From Sphingomonas koreensis (lineage in GTDB: Bacteria; Pseudomonadota; Alphaproteobacteria; Sphingomonadales; Sphingomonadaceae), in contig NZ_PGEN01000001.1 of assembly GCF_002797435.1 (NCBI RefSeq), positions 1 to 64,000 on the forward strand: a stretch of 64,000 nucleotides of DNA, read 5' to 3'. The notes under the pieces were generated by a model. It was not told the origin of the DNA, searched no databases, and worked only from the letters and a program-made list of their open reading frames with translations. The translations under genes and the position numbers were made by a program. Below are positions 13,114-22,825 of the stretch, in pieces (within the stretch, counting starts at the first letter, position 1; each line of letters opens with the position of its first letter).

Positions 13114-14163
13114 GTGGCAAAAGCGCCGGCCAAGAGCCGTAAAATAGAACCAGCTGTAACTAACCGTGAACGTCCAAACGAACCGGATCGGTACAAGGCC
13201 TCGAAAGAGGAGCTGCTGGAATTCTATCGCCAGATGCTGCTCATCCGCCGCTTCGAGGAGAAGGCGGGCCAGCTCTACGGTCTCGGCTTCATCGGCGGCT
13301 TCTGCCACCTCTATATCGGGCAGGAAGCGGTCGCGGTCGGCCTTCAGTCGGCGCTGGATGGCGAGAAGGACTCGGTAATCACCGGCTACCGCGATCATGG
13401 TCACATGCTCGCCTACGGCATCGATCCCAAGGAGATCATGGCCGAGTTGACCGGCCGCGCCGCGGGCATTTCGCGCGGCAAGGGCGGGTCGATGCACATG
13501 TTCTCGACCGAGAAGAAGTTCTACGGCGGCCACGGTATCGTCGGCGCGCAGGTCTCGCTCGGCACCGGCCTCGCCTTTACGCACAAGTATAACGAGGACG
13601 GCGGCGTCGCGATGGCCTATTTCGGCGACGGCGCGTCGAACCAGGGCCAGGTCTACGAATCGTTCAACATGGCCGAGCTGTGGAAGCTCCCGATCATCTA
13701 CGTGATCGAGAACAACCAGTACGCCATGGGCACGAGCGTCAACCGCTCCTCTTCCGAGGACCAGCTCTATCGCCGGGGCGAGAGCTTCCGCATTCCGGGC
13801 ATCCAGGTCGACGGCATGGACGTGCTGGCGTGCCGCGGCGCGGCGGAGGAAGCTCTGGCATGGGTGCGCGCGGGCAAGGGCCCGATCATCCTCGAGATGA
13901 AGACCTATCGCTATCGCGGCCACTCGATGTCGGATCCGGCGAAGTACCGCTCGCGCGACGAGGTCCAGTCGGTGCGCGACAACAGCGATCCGATCGAGGG
14001 CGTGAAGAAGGAACTCGAAGCCGCGGGCGTCAAGGAAGACGAGCTGAAGGCGATCGAGGCCGAGATCCGCAAGGCGGTCAACGAATCCGCCGACTTTGCC
14101 GAGCAGACGCCGGAGCCCGATCCGGCCGAATTGTATACCGATGTTCTGGTGGGGACGTACTGA
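13114..14163 (+). CDS. pdhA: pyruvate dehydrogenase E1 component, alpha subunit
   Basis: PdhA (about 349 aa) with PdhB forms the thiamine-diphosphate E1 enzyme that decarboxylates pyruvate and acetylates the E2 lipoyl group. Visible motifs: [35 protein letters not shown], the TPP motif from [20 protein letters not shown] to [12 protein letters not shown], and the phosphorylation-loop-like [16 protein letters not shown]. Two starts are possible; I prefer the GTG at 13114 (a GAGG sequence lies 6 bases upstream, product begins MAKAPAKS), although the ATG at 13102 is in frame. pdhB starts one base after its stop. Confidence 0.96.
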   Translation: MAKAPAKSRKIEPAVTNRERPNEPDRYKASKEELLEFYRQMLLIRRFEEKAGQLYGLGFIGGFCHLYIGQEAVAVGLQSALDGEKDSVITGYRDHGHMLAYGIDPKEIMAELTGRAAGISRGKGGSMHMFSTEKKFYGGHGIVGAQVSLGTGLAFTHKYNEDGGVAMAYFGDGASNQGQVYESFNMAELWKLPIIYVIENNQYAMGTSVNRSSSEDQLYRRGESFRIPGIQVDGMDVLACRGAAEEALAWVRAGKGPIILEMKTYRYRGHSMSDPAKYRSRDEVQSVRDNSDPIEGVKKELEAAGVKEDELKAIEAEIRKAVNESADFAEQTPEPDPAELYTDVLVGTY

Positions 14164-14164
14164 G

Positions 14165-15568
14165 ATGGCGATTGAGCTCAAGATGCCGGCGCTGTCGCCC
14201 ACGATGGAAGAGGGCACCCTCGCCAAGTGGCTGGTCAAGGAAGGCGACACCGTGAAATCCGGCGATATCCTCGCCGAGATCGAAACCGACAAGGCGACGA
14301 TGGAATTCGAAGCCGTTGATGAGGGAACGATCGCGTCGATCCTGGTCGCCGAGGGCACCGATAACGTGAAGGTCGGCACCGTGATCGCGACGATCGCGGG
14401 CGAGGGCGAGGATGCCTCGGCCCCCGCCGCACCTGCGCCTGCTCCGGCGGCAGAGGCGCCCAAGGCTGTTGAGCCCGAGCCGGGCGAAGATGGTGCGCCC
14501 AAGAAGGCGGACAGCGGCACCAAGCAGCTCGCCAGCGACAAGGCGGCGACAGTGGCCGATCCCGAAGTGCCCGCGGGCACCGAGATGGTGAAGACCACCG
14601 TCCGCGAAGCGCTGCGCGATGCGATGGCCGAGGAAATGCGCGCGGATGGCCGCGTGTTCGTGATGGGCGAGGAAGTCGCCGAATATCAGGGCGCGTACAA
14701 GGTGACGCAGGGCCTGCTCGACGAGTTCGGCGCCAAGCGCGTGATCGACACGCCGATCACCGAATACGGCTTTGCCGGCGTCGGCACCGGCGCGGCGATG
14801 GGCGGCCTCAAGCCGGTCATCGAGTTCATGACGTTCAACTTCGCCATGCAGGCGATCGATCACATCATCAACTCGGCGGCCAAGACCAACTACATGTCGG
14901 GTGGCCAGATGCGCTGCCCGATCGTGTTCCGCGGCCCCAACGGTGCGGCGAGCCGTGTCGCGGCGCAGCACTCGCAGAATTTCGGCCCCTGGTATGCCAG
15001 CGTGCCGGGCCTGATCGTGATCGCGCCCTATGACGCGGCCGATGCCAAGGGCCTGCTCAAGGCGGCGATCCGTTCGGAAGACCCGGTCGTGTTCCTTGAG
15101 AACGAGCTGATGTACGGCCGCAGCTTCGACGTGCCGAAGCTCGACGACTGGGTGCTGCCGATCGGCAAGGCACGCATCGTCCGTGAGGGCAGGGACGTGA
15201 CGATCGTGTCCTATTCGATCGGCGTCGGCGTCGCGCTCGAAGCAGCCGAGGCGCTGGCGGGCGAGGGGATCGACGCGGAGGTCATCGATCTGCGCACCCT
15301 GCGTCCGCTGGACAAGGCGACGGTGCTTGAGAGCCTGAAGAAAACCAATCGCATGGTCGTGGTCGAGGAAGGCTGGCCGGTCTGCTCGATCGCGTCGGAA
15401 ATCGTGACGATCGCGATGGAAGAAGGCTTTGACGACCTTGATGCGCCGGTCATCCGCGTGACCAACGAGGACGTGCCGCTGCCTTATGCGGCAAATCTCG
15501 AGAAGCTGGCGCTCATCACCGCGGACAAGGTGGTCGCGGGCGTCAAGAAGGTGACTTACCGCGCCTAA
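14165..15568 (+). CDS. pdhB: pyruvate dehydrogenase E1 beta subunit with N-terminal lipoyl domain
   Basis: PdhB here has 467 aa, longer than the roughly 330 aa of a plain E1 beta, because residues 1-80 form a biotinyl/lipoyl domain ([20 protein letters not shown]; lipoyl lysine in [17 protein letters not shown]). An Ala/Pro/Lys-rich linker follows, then the E1 beta domain starting near [19 protein letters not shown], with [17 protein letters not shown] and the C-terminal transketolase-like half ending in [14 protein letters not shown]. This lipoyl-E1 beta fusion is known in alphaproteobacteria. The E2 and E3 genes are not in the window. Confidence 0.96.
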   Translation: MAIELKMPALSPTMEEGTLAKWLVKEGDTVKSGDILAEIETDKATMEFEAVDEGTIASILVAEGTDNVKVGTVIATIAGEGEDASAPAAPAPAPAAEAPKAVEPEPGEDGAPKKADSGTKQLASDKAATVADPEVPAGTEMVKTTVREALRDAMAEEMRADGRVFVMGEEVAEYQGAYKVTQGLLDEFGAKRVIDTPITEYGFAGVGTGAAMGGLKPVIEFMTFNFAMQAIDHIINSAAKTNYMSGGQMRCPIVFRGPNGAASRVAAQHSQNFGPWYASVPGLIVIAPYDAADAKGLLKAAIRSEDPVVFLENELMYGRSFDVPKLDDWVLPIGKARIVREGRDVTIVSYSIGVGVALEAAEALAGEGIDAEVIDLRTLRPLDKATVLESLKKTNRMVVVEEGWPVCSIASEIVTIAMEEGFDDLDAPVIRVTNEDVPLPYAANLEKLALITADKVVAGVKKVTYRA

Positions 15569-16317
15569 GGACGCTTTTCGGTAATTTCCAGCTCCTGACC
15601 CGCGCACAGCGATCGCGTCATCCCTGGAGTATAGTTGATGCCACGCGGATGCCTGGCATTGGTCACGCCGAGGGAACTGTCGTCGCTGGTGTTGCGGGCG
15701 TCGCGGACCATCATCGAAGCGATTTCATTGATTTCGCTCGTTGGTGAGAGCGACGTCTTGATCAGGGGCTGGTAGCGGTAGCGAACCTGGACGATCATCG
15801 TAACGCCACCTGAAGGCGCCGTGACCTGGCGGCCGGGCAGACCGAAACCCGTGGTGGTACCCGCGCCGATGGTCGTCCTGGTGTCCGTCTGGGTGCCGAT
15901 GGTGGAGGTCAGGCTGGTCTGGCTGCCTTTGCAGCGCTGCCACCGGATACGATAGCGGCCGGCCGTGGTCTCATGCGGCTCGACGCTTGAGATCGTGACA
16001 TAGCCGTTGGCCAGCAGGGCCAGTTCGCCCGATTGCAGGTTCGCGCCGGTGAGCAGATCATTGATGTCGGTTTCGTAGATCTTCTTGGATTCGAGCTGGC
16101 TGCCGGACCCCATGCGCGCCGAGTTGTCGGCCAGCTGCAATGCGATCTGGCTGATGCGCATCTTGGTGATGATGTAGTTGGTCAGTTCCGCCCCGGTCAG
16201 GCTCATCAGCAGCAGGACCGGCAGACCGAAGGCGAATTCGAGCATCGCCACCCCGCTGGTGTCGCGGCCGAGCCGCCGGCCTGTGCCTGCGCTCAGGGCG
16301 AGGGGTATCATGGGCAA
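15565..16317 (-). CDS. TadE/TadG-type pilus assembly protein
   Basis: A 250-aa protein with the TadE signature near residue 20: a basic stretch, then [20 protein letters not shown], in which the Glu follows a G/x-A-M-L-E pattern as in type IVb pseudopilins. The rest is a secreted domain with strand-rich segments ([35 protein letters not shown]). It is the third of three overlapping minus-strand genes of this kind. The stop overlaps the end of pdhB on the other strand. The Tad secretion ATPase and channel genes are not in the window. Confidence 0.85.
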   Translation of the reverse strand: MPMIPLALSAGTGRRLGRDTSGVAMLEFAFGLPVLLLMSLTGAELTNYIITKMRISQIALQLADNSARMGSGSQLESKKIYETDINDLLTGANLQSGELALLANGYVTISSVEPHETTAGRYRIRWQRCKGSQTSLTSTIGTQTDTRTTIGAGTTTGFGLPGRQVTAPSGGVTMIVQVRYRYQPLIKTSLSPTSEINEIASMMVRDARNTSDDSSLGVTNARHPRGINYTPGMTRSLCAGQELEITEKRP

Positions 16318-16934
16318 GTCCTCACGGCCGAGACGGCCTGATCGCCATAGGGCTGGTTGCGCAGGATGGTCGATGCGGTAACCTTGGTCGTGCGCGATCC
16401 GCCGATCAGATTGTAGATCGGGAAGAAGCGCGGATAGGTGATCGACGCGGTATAGAGTACCGCGTCCTTCGCGCCGCCCTGGCCCAGATTGCCCCCGGTG
16501 CCGTCCCAGCGGCCGTTGTTGTTGGTGTCCTCATAGGGCTCGCCCGGGGTGCCGCCTTGCGGGCCGTCGCACGTTCCGTTGTTGTTCGTGTCAGTCCAGG
16601 GCTCGAACCTCGATACGGCGGCATGTTCGTACGACCGGTAGTATTGCCGTGTGATCGAGACCGTCCCGTTGTTGGCCAGCGCCTTGACCTGTGCCTTCAC
16701 CTTGCCATCGATCTCGTCCTGCTTCGCCGTGGTCAGGCCGGATTCGAGCGACAGGTCGCGTGCGGCCTTCTGTACCACGCCCTGAAGCGCCGCGCGCATG
16801 TAGAGCGTGTGCGCGATGTCGAACGCGCCGAGCAGCAGCATGCCGAGTACGGGCGCCACGATCGCGAATTCCACGATGGTAGCGCCGCGCCGGTCCCCGG
16901 CAAGTACGCGCGGAAGGTGGACGCGCAGGGTCAC
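16308..16934 (-). CDS. TadE-family pseudopilin with two calcium-loop motifs
   Basis: A 208-aa protein with the TadE core near residue 17: GATIVEFAIVAPVLGMLLLG, then DIAHTLYMRAALQGVVQKAA. The secreted part carries two near-identical acidic loops, DTNNNGTCD (residues 115-123) and DTNNNGRWD (136-144), resembling dockerin or thrombospondin type 3 calcium-binding loops. Its start overlaps the stop of the upstream vWA gene by 4 bases, and its stop overlaps the next gene's start, so the three genes are one operon. A Tad-pilus minor pseudopilin is the best reading. Confidence 0.85.
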   Translation of the reverse strand: MTLRVHLPRVLAGDRRGATIVEFAIVAPVLGMLLLGAFDIAHTLYMRAALQGVVQKAARDLSLESGLTTAKQDEIDGKVKAQVKALANNGTVSITRQYYRSYEHAAVSRFEPWTDTNNNGTCDGPQGGTPGEPYEDTNNNGRWDGTGGNLGQGGAKDAVLYTASITYPRFFPIYNLIGGSRTTKVTASTILRNQPYGDQAVSAVRTCP

Positions 16935-19000
16935 CGGGTGAGCCTCAGCTGCGAGATCTGGTCGGCAATCGACTTGAAGGTGTTCTGGAGGTCAGCGGCG
17001 GTCGGATTCGAGAAGTAGCGGCCCTCCGACGCACATTGCTCAAGACGATCCTGCGTAGCCTGACTTTGTCCTTCGCCGAAATTGATCACCCAGAGCGTGA
17101 TGCGCTTGTTTCGGACCCAGCGGCAGATCGCCAGGAAGCGCAGGTTCACCTGCTCCTCCAGCTGTGCCTTGCTGGGGTTGCCAGGCGTCTGGCGGGCGTC
17201 GAAGAAGGGAAGACCGTAAGCGGAATAATCGTAATTGTTGGCATTCGTGTCGCCGTCGGTCATGAAGATCATGTGGCGCTCGATCTCGCCGCCGTTCGGC
17301 GTCGCCTCGTTCTCGCTCCTGAAAATGCCCGTCGGCGACATGAGGCGTGCGCCCCAGATTATGCCGATATCGTGATAGGTGTTGCCATCGGGGTCGAGCG
17401 AGTTGACATAGTTCTGGAAGACTGACGGATCGGTCCAGCTCTGAAGTTTGCGTGCCTCGGTGGGGCAGAAGAACATCGAACTATTGTTGTAGTCGGTGCT
17501 GTTGGTGACCGAGTTCACGTTCCAGTTGCCTGTGTTCCCGTCAACCCAATTGGGACCGGTGAAGTTATAGTTGTTGCCGCTGGTTCGCGCGCGCGTGAAG
17601 ATCAACTGCGGAAGCGCCGGCTTCCAGCGCGATTCGTCGCTGTTCGGCACCATGTCGATATTGAGATCGAGCGCGTCGGTCGGGATCGGATCATAGTCGG
17701 TCGTCGCATCGGTCTGCCGTTCCTCGATGCAACCCGACCAGGTGATCGTCGCCTGCGGAATGTCCCGCCCGTTGGAACCGGTGACCGGGTCGGCCACCGA
17801 CTGCGTCTCGGAATCGGTCAGCGAACTCGGCATGGTGAAGCTGCTGTTCCAGTTGCTACCACCGGCCTTAAGTCCGCTGACGTTCACCGACATCTGGTTG
17901 TAGGTCCAGCTGGAGAACTTCTCGACATAGAAGGTCGTCGTATCGGTGCGGCGGCGGCGGCAGCTGCGCGTCGTCCCTTTTGTGTCGGGCGCGTTGTTCC
18001 AGCCCCATTCGCCGTTATTGCCGCTCTCGGTTGCCTCTCCGTCATGGGGGAAAGACGACACGACGGTCGGTTCCGGTGCCGGGCCGCCGGAATCGGTCGC
18101 CGTCGGCGTGAAATTGGGGAATGTCTCGTTCTTCATGAACGACAGGCATTCGCTCTGGTTGATCGAACCGCCACCGTAGGTTTCCCAATAGGTATTGGTG
18201 CGCTGCGGCGGGACGGCCATGTTGGCTCTGCGTGTCTGATAGTCCCACTGATCGACGAAATAGTCGTTGGGCAGCAGCCTGCCGACGTTCACATTGGTCG
18301 AATAGGGCACGAAACCGAAGCGGATCTGCACCTGATTGCCCGTGCCGCCATTGGGTTCGTCGCCTTCGCAATCGACGTCGGCCACGTCGAGCCGGGCGAC
18401 GATCTGGTAGAAGCACTTCACCGCGACCCGAAGCGCGGCGATCCGCGAGTTCGCGTTGCCGTTGCAGCTCGAGCTGCCATTTGGGCAGTAGTTCATCGAT
18501 CCGGTGGTATCGAGCACGAACATCACGTCGGTGTTCGGCAGCCGCATTTCGGCGTCGCAGCTGACGGTGAGAGTTTCGCTGGTCTTGCCGAACACGCGCA
18601 TCAGCGTCATCGGCACGACCGCCCGAGCGGTCCCTGTGACCTTGCCCGCGCTTTCGGTGAAGCTGCGGCGCGTGGCCGGTGCCTCGAGCGTGGTGCCATA
18701 AGCTTCAGGATTGAAGTTGGCGTCGAAGAAGCGCCCGGCCTCGTCCCGCGCCGCATAATTGTTTGCCGACCAGCTGCCGCCGCCCATCAGCTTGCGCCCC
18801 GCAAGCGCGCCCGCGTCACAGGCGTGTTGCAGCCGCGTCTTGACGATGTACATGCGGCTGATGTCCACGCCGCCGCCAACCATGCCTGCCAGCGGAATGA
18901 TCGATGCTGCGATGATCGCAATCGTGTTGCCGCGGGTGTCGCGTGCGAGTGACGTCAACCATGTGCGGGCGCTGTTCGCGGCCCTTGCGCGCTGGATCAT
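16931..19000 (-). CDS. TadG-like surface protein with von Willebrand A domain
   Basis: A protein of about 689 aa. The N terminus has the TadG-type segment DTRGNTIAIIAASIIPLAGM followed by DISRMYIVKTRLQHACDAGA. A von Willebrand A domain starts near VMFVLDTTGSMNYC, where DTTGSM is the metal-binding (MIDAS) motif, and resumes at HMIFMTDGDTNANN. Between them is a long insertion rich in Asn, Ser, Thr and Trp, as in surface-exposed proteins. The C terminus (CASEGRYFSNPTAADLQNTF) fits the end of the vWA domain. I chose the ATG at 19000; 19033 is an alternative. It heads the three-gene Tad-type operon. Confidence 0.88.
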   Translation of the reverse strand: MIQRARAANSARTWLTSLARDTRGNTIAIIAASIIPLAGMVGGGVDISRMYIVKTRLQHACDAGALAGRKLMGGGSWSANNYAARDEAGRFFDANFNPEAYGTTLEAPATRRSFTESAGKVTGTARAVVPMTLMRVFGKTSETLTVSCDAEMRLPNTDVMFVLDTTGSMNYCPNGSSSCNGNANSRIAALRVAVKCFYQIVARLDVADVDCEGDEPNGGTGNQVQIRFGFVPYSTNVNVGRLLPNDYFVDQWDYQTRRANMAVPPQRTNTYWETYGGGSINQSECLSFMKNETFPNFTPTATDSGGPAPEPTVVSSFPHDGEATESGNNGEWGWNNAPDTKGTTRSCRRRRTDTTTFYVEKFSSWTYNQMSVNVSGLKAGGSNWNSSFTMPSSLTDSETQSVADPVTGSNGRDIPQATITWSGCIEERQTDATTDYDPIPTDALDLNIDMVPNSDESRWKPALPQLIFTRARTSGNNYNFTGPNWVDGNTGNWNVNSVTNSTDYNNSSMFFCPTEARKLQSWTDPSVFQNYVNSLDPDGNTYHDIGIIWGARLMSPTGIFRSENEATPNGGEIERHMIFMTDGDTNANNYDYSAYGLPFFDARQTPGNPSKAQLEEQVNLRFLAICRWVRNKRITLWVINFGEGQSQATQDRLEQCASEGRYFSNPTAADLQNTFKSIADQISQLRLTR

Positions 19001-19111
19001 CGATGCCTCGTCCCCGGTTCCATTGAGCCACATGCATCAGGTGCGGCTAACACCCGCTGAAAGCGCATGGTTAACCAATGGTGTATCATCGCCCGGCGAC
19101 GGAGGTGGCCG

Positions 19112-19759
19112 GTGATCGCAGAGCCGGAACGGAGGCTTGTCCTGGCCTATGCTCCCGGCGCGGCCGCCGGTCAGGCACTGTCGGCGCTATGGGCGCTGGA
19201 CGACAAGCTCGCGGAAACGGTGCGCACGACGAGCGAGCCGATGCTGGGGCAGATTCGCCTGCAATGGTGGCATGACGCGCTGGTGAAGCTCGACAGCGCG
19301 CCGCCGCCCGCCGAACCGGTTCTGGAGGCGGTAGCGCGCGACGTGCTGCGCGATGGCGTGACCGGCGCAGCGGTGGGGGAGATCGCGCAGGCCTGGCAGG
19401 CGCTGTTGCAGGAGGAGCTGGATGCAGTGACGCTGAAGGCGTTTGCACAGCGGGGCGTGCGGCTCTTCGAGATTGCCGGTACGCTGGCCGGCGCGTCGCC
19501 TGCGGACCCGCTGGCGCTGGCGGGAGAGGGGTGGGCGCTGGCCGATTTGGCGGGCGGGCTCAGCGATCCGCGTGAGGCAGCGGGCGCGCGGATGATCGCG
19601 GAGCAGGCGCTGACAGAGGCGGCTGCGCGTCGCTGGAGCCGAAATGGACGGGCGTTGGGGGCGATGGCGCACCTCGCGCGGATGGACCTTGCAGGCGTGC
19701 CCTTCGGATCGCCGCGGCGGACCGGGCGTGTCCTGTGGCACCGGCTGACGGGCAAGTGA
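19112..19759 (+). CDS. squalene/phytoene synthase family protein (NDUFAF6-like)
   Basis: A 215-aa member of the trans-isoprenyl synthase superfamily. The opening (PERRLVLAYAPGAAAGQALS) and SEPMLGQIRLQWWHDAL are the family landmarks, but the Asp-rich DxxxD motifs that bind prenyl diphosphates are not visible, and it is shorter than true synthases (around 280 aa). Such catalytically degenerate members include NDUFAF6, a mitochondrial complex I assembly factor, so an assembly role is possible (inference). The start is the GTG at 19112, 6 bases after GGAGG at 19101-19105. Confidence 0.8.
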   Translation: MIAEPERRLVLAYAPGAAAGQALSALWALDDKLAETVRTTSEPMLGQIRLQWWHDALVKLDSAPPPAEPVLEAVARDVLRDGVTGAAVGEIAQAWQALLQEELDAVTLKAFAQRGVRLFEIAGTLAGASPADPLALAGEGWALADLAGGLSDPREAAGARMIAEQALTEAAARRWSRNGRALGAMAHLARMDLAGVPFGSPRRTGRVLWHRLTGK

Positions 19760-19817
19760 CGCCTTGCTGCCGCGGATAGAGACGGTAGGCTGACCCCCTG
19801 GCTGGGGGAGAGTCGGC

Positions 19818-20300
19818 ATGTGGCGCTATTTCGTGGGCGGCATCGCGGCGTTGTTGATGGCGGGGGCGGGGATATTCCTGTTCCAGAGCCGGGCGACGCC
19901 TGAACCGGTGCCCGCGGCACCCAAGGCAGTGCAGCAGGCCGAGGCGAAGGGTGAGGCGGCGCAGCCCGCCGAGGTCCCGCGGGCCGATCGCAGCCGGGAG
20001 GAAAAGCGCTTCGACCGCAGCGACAAGGACCGGAACGGCACCGTCACGCTGGCGGAGCTTCAGCAGCCGCGGCGCAAGGCCTTTGCCAAGCTCGATACCA
20101 ATGGCGACGGCAAGCTGTCGTTCGAGGAGTGGACGGTCCGGACCTCGACCAAGTTCGCCGAGGCGGACAAGGACAAGTCGGGCGGGCTGACCCGCGCCGA
20201 ATTCGCCACCACCGCCCCCAAGCGCAAGGCCGCGGTGCGGCCGCAATGCGATTGCCGCGCCGAGATCGCCAAGGCGCTGGCCGAGGCGGCGGAGGAATAG
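19818..20300 (+). CDS. EF-hand domain protein, membrane-anchored
   Basis: A 160-aa protein with an N-terminal signal/anchor (MWRYFVGGIAALLMAGAGIF), an Ala/Pro-rich linker, and three calcium-binding loops in sequence: DKDRNGTVTLAE (residues 69-80), DTNGDGKLSFEE (93-104) and DKDKSGGLTRAE (117-128). All have acidic residues at positions 1, 3 or 5 and a Glu at 12, as in working EF-hands. A C-terminal CDC motif near residue 144 is unusual. It probably acts as a periplasmic Ca2+ binder; nothing shows its partner. It ends one base before trmFO on the other strand. Confidence 0.88.
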   Translation: MWRYFVGGIAALLMAGAGIFLFQSRATPEPVPAAPKAVQQAEAKGEAAQPAEVPRADRSREEKRFDRSDKDRNGTVTLAELQQPRRKAFAKLDTNGDGKLSFEEWTVRTSTKFAEADKDKSGGLTRAEFATTAPKRKAAVRPQCDCRAEIAKALAEAAEE

Positions 20301-20301
20301 C

Positions 20302-21654
20302 TCAGGCCGCCTTGATCCACTCTGCAAACGCCGCGCGGGCACGAGCGGTGTACATGAGCTTGCGGTCCGCCTTCTTGGTGCGGCCCTCGATCGGGGGCAT
20401 CAGGCCGAAATTGACGTTCATCGGCTGATAGGTCTCGATCTCTGCGCCGCCGGTGATGTGGCCGAGCAGCGCGCCCAGCGCGGTCTCGACCGGCGGCGGG
20501 GCGAGCCTGAGGCCGAGAATCTCTGCGGCGGCGAAACGGCCCGCGAGCAGGCCGATGGCCGAGCTTTCGACATAGCCTTCGCATCCCGTCACCTGTCCGG
20601 CGAAGCGGATATGCGGGCGGGTTTTCAGCCGCAGCGTCGGATCGAGCAGCTCGGGCGAGCGGATGAAGGTGTTGCGGTGAAGGCCGCCGAGCCGGGCGAA
20701 CTCTGCATTCTCGAGGCCGGGAATCGTCCGGAACAGCGCGACCTGCGCGCCATGCTTGAGCTTGGTCTGGAAGCCGACCATGTTCCACAGCGTGCCGCTG
20801 GCATTGTCCTGCCGCAACTGGACGACAGCATAGGGCCAGCGGCCGTTGGGAAATTCCTCACACGCGGTCTTGGGATCGTCGAGGCCGACGCCCTTCATCG
20901 GGCCGTAGCGCAGCGTATCCACGCCGCGTTCGGCCATCACCTCGATCGGCATACATCCTTCGAAGTAGGGGACGTTCTCCCATTCCTTGAACTCGGCCTT
21001 CTCGCCATCGAGCAGGGCCTGATGGAAAGCGAGATACTGGTCCTTGGTCATCGGGCAGTTGATGTAGTCCTTGCCCGTGCCGCCGGGGCCGACCTTGTCC
21101 CAGCGCGACTGCATCCACGCCACATCCATGTCGATGCTCTCGCGATGCACGATCGGGGCGATGGCGTCGAAGAAGGCGAGGCTGTCCTTGCCGGTCGCCG
21201 ATCCGATGCTGTCGGCAAGGCCGGGCGCGGTGAGCGGGCCGGTGGCGACGATGGTGAGGCCCTCTGCCGGAAGCTGGTCCACCCGCTCGCGCACGATAGT
21301 GATGTTGGGATGGGCTTCCAGTGCCGCGGTGACGCCGTCCGAGAAATGGTCTCGATCGACGGCGAGCGCGGACCCGGCGGGCACCTTGTGCAGATCGCCC
21401 TGCGCCATGATGATCGAGCCGAGGTCGCGCATCTCCTGGTGCAGCAGGCCCACCGCATTGCGCTCGGCATCGTCGGAACGGAAGCTGTTCGAGCAGACCA
21501 GCTCGGCGAGACCGTCGGTCTGGTGCGCGGGCGTCATGTCGCCGCTCCCGCGCATTTCGGAAAGCTTCACGCGGATACCGGCATTGGCGAGCTGCCATGC
21601 AGCTTCGGAACCGGCGAGACCGCCGCCGATGATATGGACTTGATGGTGGGTCAT
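20302..21654 (-). CDS. trmFO: tRNA (uracil-5-)-methyltransferase TrmFO
   Basis: TrmFO (about 450 aa) uses methylenetetrahydrofolate and FADH2 to make ribothymidine at position 54 of tRNA. The FAD-binding Rossmann motif opens the protein ([20 protein letters not shown]), followed by the family signature [20 protein letters not shown] and the catalytic-cysteine region around [10 protein letters not shown], with [20 protein letters not shown] and [20 protein letters not shown] further on. I prefer the ATG at 21654 ([11 protein letters not shown]), which fits relatives; 21669 is in frame. This folate-dependent enzyme replaces TrmA in many alphaproteobacteria and Gram-positives. Confidence 0.95.
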   Translation of the reverse strand: MTHHQVHIIGGGLAGSEAAWQLANAGIRVKLSEMRGSGDMTPAHQTDGLAELVCSNSFRSDDAERNAVGLLHQEMRDLGSIIMAQGDLHKVPAGSALAVDRDHFSDGVTAALEAHPNITIVRERVDQLPAEGLTIVATGPLTAPGLADSIGSATGKDSLAFFDAIAPIVHRESIDMDVAWMQSRWDKVGPGGTGKDYINCPMTKDQYLAFHQALLDGEKAEFKEWENVPYFEGCMPIEVMAERGVDTLRYGPMKGVGLDDPKTACEEFPNGRWPYAVVQLRQDNASGTLWNMVGFQTKLKHGAQVALFRTIPGLENAEFARLGGLHRNTFIRSPELLDPTLRLKTRPHIRFAGQVTGCEGYVESSAIGLLAGRFAAAEILGLRLAPPPVETALGALLGHITGGAEIETYQPMNVNFGLMPPIEGRTKKADRKLMYTARARAAFAEWIKAA

Positions 21655-21785
21655 TCGCTCGAAGTTCATAAAGTTCAGACAATCGAGGGGGTGTCATACG
21701 CGTGCTTGACACCTGTCCGCGCGTGCCGGACGTCCTCTTCCAAGCCCTTACGCCAAGGCGGGGCCTGTAGGAAAAGGGAAAGTGA

Positions 21786-22430
21786 ATGCGGGGGTTGTTC
21801 TGGATCGCTGTGCTGGCGGGGGCGAGCTACTCGCTGACGTCGTGGGGACTGGCCGACGCGGGCGCATTGAAGGCGGCGTGGAAGACCAGCGGGGTCGCGC
21901 TGCTCGCGCTGTGGGCGGCGACTCAGGCACGCAGCGCTGACGGCTGGCTGATCGCGGGTGCGCTGGCGCTGGGTGCGCTGGGTGACCTGTTGCTCGAAAC
22001 GCACGGCTTCACCGTCGGCGGGGCGGCGTTCGCCGCGGGGCATGCGGGGGCGATCGTGCTGTACCTGCGCAACCGCCGGGCGAACCCGTCGTCGAGCCAG
22101 AAGCTGCTGGGCTACATCCTTGCGCCGGCGACGGTGGTGATCTCGGCGTTGCTCGCGGCGCCCGCGGGACAGGCGCTCCCTGTGGGTGCCTATGGCGCGT
22201 TCCTGGGTGTCATGGCGGCAACGGCGTGGACGAGCCGCTTTCCGCGTTATCGCGTCGGGATCGGCGCGGTGCTGTTCGTGATTTCGGACCTGCTGATCTT
22301 CTCGCGCTTTGGCGCGATGAAGGAGTCGGCGGTGCCGGGCTTGCTGATCTGGCCGACCTATTTCGCGGCGCAGGCACTGATCGCCTGGGGCGTGGTTCAG
22401 ACGCTGTCGTCGTCCCAGCGGGTGCCGTAG
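21786..22430 (+). CDS. YhhN family protein (lysoplasmalogenase-like)
   Basis: A 214-aa polytopic membrane protein with about seven hydrophobic helices. Family landmarks are KTSGVALLAL near residue 33, ALGALGDLLLETHGFTVGGA with FAAGHAGAIVLYL, and the late ISDLLIFSRF plus WPTYFAAQALIAWG. These match YhhN/TMEM86 proteins, some of which hydrolyse lysoplasmalogens in animals; the bacterial substrate is usually unknown. Its 3' end overlaps a convergent membrane-protein gene by 34 bases. Confidence 0.88.
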   Translation: MRGLFWIAVLAGASYSLTSWGLADAGALKAAWKTSGVALLALWAATQARSADGWLIAGALALGALGDLLLETHGFTVGGAAFAAGHAGAIVLYLRNRRANPSSSQKLLGYILAPATVVISALLAAPAGQALPVGAYGAFLGVMAATAWTSRFPRYRVGIGAVLFVISDLLIFSRFGAMKESAVPGLLIWPTYFAAQALIAWGVVQTLSSSQRVP

Positions 22431-22825
22431 CGAACGATCAGCGCGCAGATCGCGCCGTTGAGCAGGAAGGGCAGAACCAGTCCGGATTGCGCGCTGTCAT
22501 CGAACAGGAATGCCATCAGCATTCCGAGGATTGCACCGGCAACTGCCCAAGTAATCGGGTGACGGGCACTGGTGCTGCGCGTACCGAAATAGGCCATCCC
22601 GAACCCGCCTAGCAGTATAGGAAGAAAGGCGATCGCCATGCCCGGGATCACCGCGATCAGTACGACCGGGAACAGTGTCCATAGCGTGCTCGGTTCGATT
22701 CCGAACGGATCGAGGATCATATCCGCGAGAAACAACAGCAGTGCGAAGGACGGGCCTGCGCTGACCATCGCGAGCGCGGCGCCAAATCGATAGTTGAAGT
22801 GCATCATCTTCTGTCTCCAGTTCAT
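22397..22825 (-). CDS. hypothetical membrane protein
   Basis: A 142-aa protein with four hydrophobic helices (FALLLFLADMILDPFG; LFPVVLIAVIPGMAIAFLPI; ITWAVAGAILGMLMAFLF; LVLPFLLNGAICALIVRYG) and no recognised family. Its ATG overlaps the stop of the upstream desaturase gene by 4 bases, so it is likely co-translated with it and belongs to that operon. Its 3' end lies inside the end of the convergent YhhN gene. Confidence 0.75.
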   Translation of the reverse strand: MNWRQKMMHFNYRFGAALAMVSAGPSFALLLFLADMILDPFGIEPSTLWTLFPVVLIAVIPGMAIAFLPILLGGFGMAYFGTRSTSARHPITWAVAGAILGMLMAFLFDDSAQSGLVLPFLLNGAICALIVRYGTRWDDDSV

